Origin: an uncultured Methylococcaceae bacterium
GTDB taxonomy: Bacteria; Pseudomonadota; Gammaproteobacteria; Methylococcales; Methylomonadaceae
Assembly (NCBI GenBank): GCA_903839795.1
Contig: CAIMDR010000150.1
Span: 1 to 18,327 of the forward strand
DNA: 18,327 nucleotides
Direction of reading: 5' to 3'
The notes below the pieces were generated by a model. That model was given only the letters and a program-made list of their open reading frames with translations. It was not told where the DNA came from and searched no databases. How positions within the stretch are numbered: the stretch's first letter is position 1; each line of letters opens with the position of its first letter. Below are positions 15,336 to 18,327 of this stretch, one piece after another. Position numbers and translations under genes: made by a program.

Positions 15336-15352
15336 TGTACAAAACATGTACA
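15336..15352. promoter_or_regulatory. TGTACA double site with 11-bp period (CarH/LitR-like operator?)
   Basis: TGTACA occurs at 15336-15341 and 15347-15352, one helical turn apart. It lies just upstream of the minus-strand -35 (15327-15322) and overlaps a plus-strand TACAAT (15349-15354) that could be a -10 toward the TIGR01777 gene. CarH of Thermus, a B12-dependent MerR-type light sensor, binds tandem 11-bp repeats with a TACA core, from memory. The link is inference. Confidence 0.35.
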
Positions 15353-15508
15353 ATATTTGATTTATGAATAAGATTGCCGAGTTTCCATGCAAATTACAGG
15401 GCTAATCTATTGATAAATTGCTGGTCTGGATAAAATATTCACTGGTTTATTAGCAGCTTTAATGTCAGTATTAAAAAAAGTAGCTTCAGAAATAATTGAG
15501 GTGTTGAA

Positions 15509-15541
15509 ATGTGTTTAATGTCGATGAGGAGGGTGAAATGA
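15509..15541 (+). CDS. Ten-codon leader ORF coupled to the TIGR01777 gene
   Basis: ATG at 15509 follows GAGGTG (15498-15503) with a five-base spacer, a good ribosome-binding site. It encodes MCLMSMRRVK and stops at TGA 15539-15541, overlapping the ATG of the next gene by four bases (ATGA). The arrangement suggests translational coupling or a leader peptide. With no homology possible at this length, chance remains likely. Confidence 0.25.
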   Translation: MCLMSMRRVK

Positions 15542-16440
15542 AAATACTTATTACTGGCGGTACGGGCTTTATTGGTCGTGCATTGACCCAAAGCTTAACA
15601 GCTCAGGGCTATGACGTTACCGTGTTAAGCCGCAATCTTGATGCGGTAGAGAAAATAGGTGTGCCTGGTGTTAAGGTACTAAATAACCTCGATCAGCTTA
15701 AACCGGAAGATAGTTATCAGATTATTATCAATCTTGCCGGAGCACCTATTTTTGATGCCCGCTGGAGCGATGCCCGTAAACAGGTTATCCGTGATAGTCG
15801 AATTAATCTGACCAGGCAATTGGTTACCTGTATGGCTGCGATGACCGTTAAACCTGAGCTTTTAATCAGTGGCTCTGCTATCGGTTATTATGGCGATCAA
15901 GGTGATGCCGTGTTAACCGAACAATCAACAACTCGCACTGATTTTTCGCAACAACTTTGTGTTGATTGGGAAAATGAGGCAAAAAAAGCCGAACAATTTG
16001 GTATCAGAGTGTGCTTGATCAGAACCGGTTTGGTGCTGGGTGATGGCGGTGGATTGCTGCAACGTATGTTACTGCCTTTTAAATTGGGCTTGGGTGGACG
16101 CTTGGGTAATGGTCAGCAATGGATGTCATGGATTCATCGGCAGGACTGGATTGCAATTGCCCTCAGAATGATAACCGATTTATCCATGCACGGTGCGTAT
16201 AATGCAACCGCGCCAAATCCTGTCACCAATAACGAATTTACCAGCACACTGGCACAGGGTTTAAAACGTCCGGCATTACTTCCTGTTCCGGCTTGTTTGT
16301 TAAAAATGTTGCTGGGTGAAATGTCAGGGCTGGTTTTAGGTAGTCAGCGTGTAGTGCCGGAACGCTTGCAGTCTGAGGGGTTTACCTTTCAATATACTGA
16401 TCTTTCCAGTGCCTTAACCGAGGTGCTAAGTCATCCATGA
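15538..16440 (+). CDS. TIGR01777 family (YfcH-like) NAD-dependent epimerase
   Basis: The 300-residue protein is an extended short-chain dehydrogenase. The N-terminal Rossmann motif TGGTGFIGRAL is at 6-16, the family block GSAIGYYGDQGD lies near 112-123, and the C-terminal DUF1731-like part closes with VPERLQSEGFTFQYTDLSSAL. The closest known protein is E. coli YfcH (297 residues), whose substrate is unknown. The start is fixed by AGGAGG (15527-15532) with a five-base spacer to ATG 15538; a longer frame from GTG 15511 lacks such a site. Its stop overlaps the next gene by four bases. In other Gammaproteobacteria this family sits near photolyase, TIGR02450 and lipocalin genes, from memory. Confidence 0.9.
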   Translation: MKILITGGTGFIGRALTQSLTAQGYDVTVLSRNLDAVEKIGVPGVKVLNNLDQLKPEDSYQIIINLAGAPIFDARWSDARKQVIRDSRINLTRQLVTCMAAMTVKPELLISGSAIGYYGDQGDAVLTEQSTTRTDFSQQLCVDWENEAKKAEQFGIRVCLIRTGLVLGDGGGLLQRMLLPFKLGLGGRLGNGQQWMSWIHRQDWIAIALRMITDLSMHGAYNATAPNPVTNNEFTSTLAQGLKRPALLPVPACLLKMLLGEMSGLVLGSQRVVPERLQSEGFTFQYTDLSSALTEVLSHP

Positions 16441-16667
16441 ATAAACAGGCCAGTCATCAAATAAATCCGGAAAAGTTATTATTAAGCAAATGGACTGCGG
16501 TAAAGCCCGTTAATAAAGAGAAGCATTTTTTAGTGACACAGCTTATTAGAGACGAACAGGAAATAGTCGTTGCCTGCGTGCTTGAAGCGGTTATTAATCA
16601 CCGCGAAAACGAACTTGACTGGCACGTATTAAAAGACGCATCTATTTGGTTGCCGGGGTGGCTTTAA
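16437..16667 (+). CDS. TIGR02450 family Trp-rich small protein
   Basis: The 76-residue product fits TIGR02450, a family of small proteins of unknown function with conserved tryptophans. Seen here are NPEKLLLSKWTAV (10-22), the block NKEKHFLVT (26-34), CVLEAVINHRENELDW (47-62) and the closing W71 and W75 (WLPGWL). The tryptophans are W19, W62, W71 and W75. It overlaps the TIGR01777 stop by ATGA and must be translated from the same messenger. In other genomes this family often lies beside photolyase or cryptochrome genes, which are not in this window. Confidence 0.88.
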   Translation: MNKQASHQINPEKLLLSKWTAVKPVNKEKHFLVTQLIRDEQEIVVACVLEAVINHRENELDWHVLKDASIWLPGWL

Positions 16668-16700
16668 CAACGAATTGGGTTTAGTGAAAAGTTAATCTGG

Positions 16701-16786
16701 TTAGCAAGATGCTTCAGCTAGTGATACAACCCCGTCATACCGGCATCCATGCCGGTATGACGGCGAAGGCTGAAGCATCTTGCTAA
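16701..16786. repeat. Nested cruciform repeat, two perfect inverted repeats
   Basis: The outer 18-base arms (16701-16718 TTAGCAAGATGCTTCAGC and 16769-16786) are perfect complements. Inside them is a second, 15-base perfect pair (16732-16746 CCGTCATACCGGCAT and 16749-16763) with a loop of two bases. The whole is one hairpin with an internal bulge. It lies in the 324-base gap between the TIGR02450 gene and the peroxidase. The inner part resembles GTCATACCGGCAT repeats common in proteobacterial genomes. Otherwise the gap holds only the ATCATT-N7-AATGAT motif (about 16946-16964). Confidence 0.8.
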
Positions 16787-16991
16787 TCAGGAAAGTTAAT
16801 TCGATTCCCGTGCGTTAATCTCAGTCAGGTTGTATTAGTAAAGTGCTATCATGGCAATTAAATTGTATCTTGTTGGCGTTATATTTTACAATTTAAAGGG
16901 ATATACAAGTTAACGGAGTGATTTATCCATTGCAGGATATAAAAAATCATTCTTTTGTAATGATACCTATAATAATATTTTGGAGGATAGT

Positions 16992-17996
16992 ATGTTTAAA
17001 ATTCGTTCACTGGTAACAGCACTGGCGCTGGTAAGTTCCATTTCGGTAGCTTCCGCGTGGGAAGCTTTGCCCACTGTAGCGCCTGCACCATCTGATAACC
17101 CTACCACTGAAGAAAAAGTTGAGCTGGGAAAAATGTTATATCATGACCCCCGCTTGTCTTCTACCGGTACGGTTTCTTGTGCTTCTTGCCATAACACCAT
17201 GTTGGGCGGCGAAGATAACAGACCCAACTCAATGGGTGTTAATGGTCAGACTGGTGGTCGTAGTGCGCCAACAGTCTGGAATTCTGCGTTTAATACCGTG
17301 CAATTTTGGGATGGACGGGCGGCCAGTCTTGAAGCACAGGCAGCAGGCCCAGTGACTAATGCCATTGAAATGGGCATGAAAAGCTGGGATGACGTAGTGG
17401 CTCGCTTGAAGTCAATTGAAGGTTATCAAGTAGCTTTTGAGCAAGCCTTTGGTGAAGACGCTATTTCTAAAGACAATGCCACTAAAGCCATTGCCGCTTA
17501 CGAAAGAACCTTAATTACACCCCATAGCCCTTATGATAAGTACGTTGCCGGTGATAAATCAGCGTTAACCATACAACAAGTGCGTGGCATGAACAAGGTT
17601 GCAGAGTTGGGCTGTACAAGTTGCCATAGTGGTCCTGCGTTTAATGGTCCTGGCATGTTTCAGCCATTTCCTGTGCATAGCAATGCGTTTTATGCCGCAA
17701 AATACCACTTTAAAGATGATAAGGGTTTGGCCGAAGTAACCAAAAAATCAGATGATGAGCATTTGTGGAAAGTACCCACTTTACGCAATATTGCATTGAC
17801 TGCACCTTATTTTCATAATGGTGCTGCCAAGACTCTGGATGAAGCAGTAACCATCATGGCAAAAACACAGCTAGATAAAGAATTATCCAAAACAGAAGTT
17901 GCCGATATTGTTGCGTTTCTTAATGGCTTGACCGGTGAATTTCCTAAACAAAAAATGCCTGTTTTACCAGCAACACCCGGTACCACTTTTAACTAA
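16992..17996 (+). CDS. ccpA: Di-heme cytochrome c peroxidase
   Basis: The 334-residue periplasmic enzyme reduces hydrogen peroxide to water with electrons from cytochrome c. A Sec signal peptide ends at ASA (20-22). Two CxxCH heme sites are at C63-H67 (CASCH, the peroxidatic heme) and C208-H212 (CTSCH, the electron-transfer heme). E126 in NAIEMGM matches the catalytic glutamate of Pseudomonas CcpA, and M289 in VTIMAKTQL matches the methionine ligand of the high-potential heme. MauG has tyrosine there, so this is a classical peroxidase and not a MauG cofactor-maturation enzyme. GGAGG (16982-16986), five bases before ATG 16992, fixes the start. The gene is monocistronic, between a repeat and its own terminator. 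Confidence 0.94.
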   Translation: MFKIRSLVTALALVSSISVASAWEALPTVAPAPSDNPTTEEKVELGKMLYHDPRLSSTGTVSCASCHNTMLGGEDNRPNSMGVNGQTGGRSAPTVWNSAFNTVQFWDGRAASLEAQAAGPVTNAIEMGMKSWDDVVARLKSIEGYQVAFEQAFGEDAISKDNATKAIAAYERTLITPHSPYDKYVAGDKSALTIQQVRGMNKVAELGCTSCHSGPAFNGPGMFQPFPVHSNAFYAAKYHFKDDKGLAEVTKKSDDEHLWKVPTLRNIALTAPYFHNGAAKTLDEAVTIMAKTQLDKELSKTEVADIVAFLNGLTGEFPKQKMPVLPATPGTTFN

Positions 17997-18028
17997 ATAA
18001 CAGGGTAGAGGCACGAGTAATCGCGTAT

Positions 18029-18060
18029 AAAACGGCGGCCTTGGTCGCCGTTTTTGTTTG
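18029..18060 (+). terminator. Rho-independent terminator of the peroxidase gene
   Basis: AAAACGGCG (18029-18037) pairs with CGCCGTTTT (18046-18054), with an eight-base loop, followed by TTTGTTTG. It lies 33 bases after the stop of the peroxidase gene. From 18061 to about 18245 I see no gene, RNA or repeat. Confidence 0.88.
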
Positions 18061-18245
18061 TGGGTTTTAAAGTTGCAGCGGGATACGACGGCATGGACAG
18101 CTAGTTGGGACAGCAAACTTTGCATTGACCAGTCATGGTCGCACCTAATAACGCAGTGTTCGAAGCGTGTGGAGACGATTAAGTGGGGGAGTTGTTTATT
18201 GCAGAGTGGCCTAAATTGTACAAGGGGTTACCATTTTTTACTTAA

Positions 18246-18327
18246 TACAGTCATCAAATGGTACCGGTCAATCTGTACGGCCCCGGCGATAACTTCAACC
18301 CGGCCTCTTCGCACGTCATCCCGGCCC
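18246..18327 (+). pseudogene. Start-less fragment of an NAD-dependent epimerase (GDP-fucose synthase-like)
   Basis: The last 70 bases read VNLYGPGDNFNPASSHVIPA-like residues: NLYGPGDNFNPASSHVIPA from about 18270. This block is typical of GDP-L-fucose synthase (Fcl/WcaG) and related extended dehydrogenases, where it lies near residue 175 of about 320. Here the frame is closed by TAA at 18243-18245, so the N-terminal Rossmann half is missing. The DNA is also more GC-rich than its surroundings. It is probably a 5'-truncated gene or a rearrangement boundary; it continues beyond the window, so the rest cannot be judged. Confidence 0.55.

Noticed and set aside
15330..15355. LexA (SOS) box.
   Set aside because: It has CTGT but no matching ACAG at the required spacing; the repeat is TGTACA with 11-bp period.
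15511..15537. GTG start of the TIGR01777 gene nine codons upstream.
   Set aside because: The family begins MKILITGG and AGGAGG lies five bases before ATG 15538.
16980..16991. TTG start of the peroxidase four codons upstream.
   Set aside because: GGAGG would lie inside the coding region, whereas ATG 16992 has it at ideal distance and begins a normal signal peptide.
18090..18327. Another open plus-strand frame running to the end of the window (SKLCIDQSWSHL...).
   Set aside because: No start with a ribosome-binding site, atypical residue composition, and it overlaps the epimerase-like frame, which has real similarity.
1..18327. CRISPR arrays, tRNA or rRNA genes, complete insertion sequences, prophage or replication origin.
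   Set aside because: No regularly spaced direct repeats, no tRNA cloverleaf or CCA end, no transposase or phage structural gene was seen; the repeats found are isolated palindromes.

Overview
The window reads as chromosomal DNA of a gammaproteobacterium with moderate to low GC. The genes present (rlmG, the EF-P paralogue efpL/yeiP, a UspA-type stress protein, a dnaE-type Pol III alpha, bepA, tusD/tusC, a Blc lipocalin, a di-heme cytochrome c peroxidase) and the many palindromic intergenic repeats would fit an aquatic lineage such as the methanotrophic Methylococcales. That placement is inference; no diagnostic methane-oxidation gene is present.

Layout. 188-1938 (-): efpL-rlmG, a ribosome-related pair. 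2190-2834 (+): an unrecognised outer-membrane lipoprotein. 2860-3012: an inverted repeat between convergent genes. 3032-3472 (-): uspA. 3674-7177 (+): dnaE. 7179-7834: a graveyard of accessory gene pieces, holding an open tail of unknown origin, a frameshifted pRiA4b ORF-3-like gene and a type I restriction specificity (HsdS) fragment. 7985-9487 and 9560-10633 (+): a Wzx/MOP-type flippase and an AI-2E/PerM family permease. 10634-11062: a structured intergenic region with a strong minus-strand terminator and a candidate small RNA. 11063-12613 (-): bepA. 12741-13492 (+): tusD-tusC, with no tusB after them; the expected place holds a 20-bp inverted repeat and a REPIN-like element. 13817-14329 (-): blc lipocalin. 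14687-15127 (-): a small four-helix membrane protein. 15128-15537: a leader region with an orphan minus-strand terminator, a candidate small RNA, a TGTACA double site with 11-bp period and a 10-codon leader ORF. 15538-16667 (+): a TIGR01777/YfcH-like epimerase overlapping a TIGR02450 Trp-rich protein. 16701-16786: a nested cruciform repeat. 16992-17996 (+): a cytochrome c peroxidase with its terminator. At the extreme right edge, an epimerase (GDP-fucose synthase-like) reading frame begins abruptly in mid-protein.

How the genes fit together. Most are housekeeping: DNA replication, translation and rRNA/tRNA modification, outer-membrane quality control. The lipocalin, TIGR01777 and TIGR02450 genes recall a cluster that in other Gammaproteobacteria accompanies photolyase and MerR-type (LitR/CarH) regulators; a TGTACA pair with 11-bp period upstream makes a light-responsive or envelope-stress regulon a testable idea. 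I found no convincing new defence or biosynthetic system. The most unusual material is non-coding: at least five different palindromic repeat types, two candidate small RNAs and the eroded accessory patch next to dnaE.
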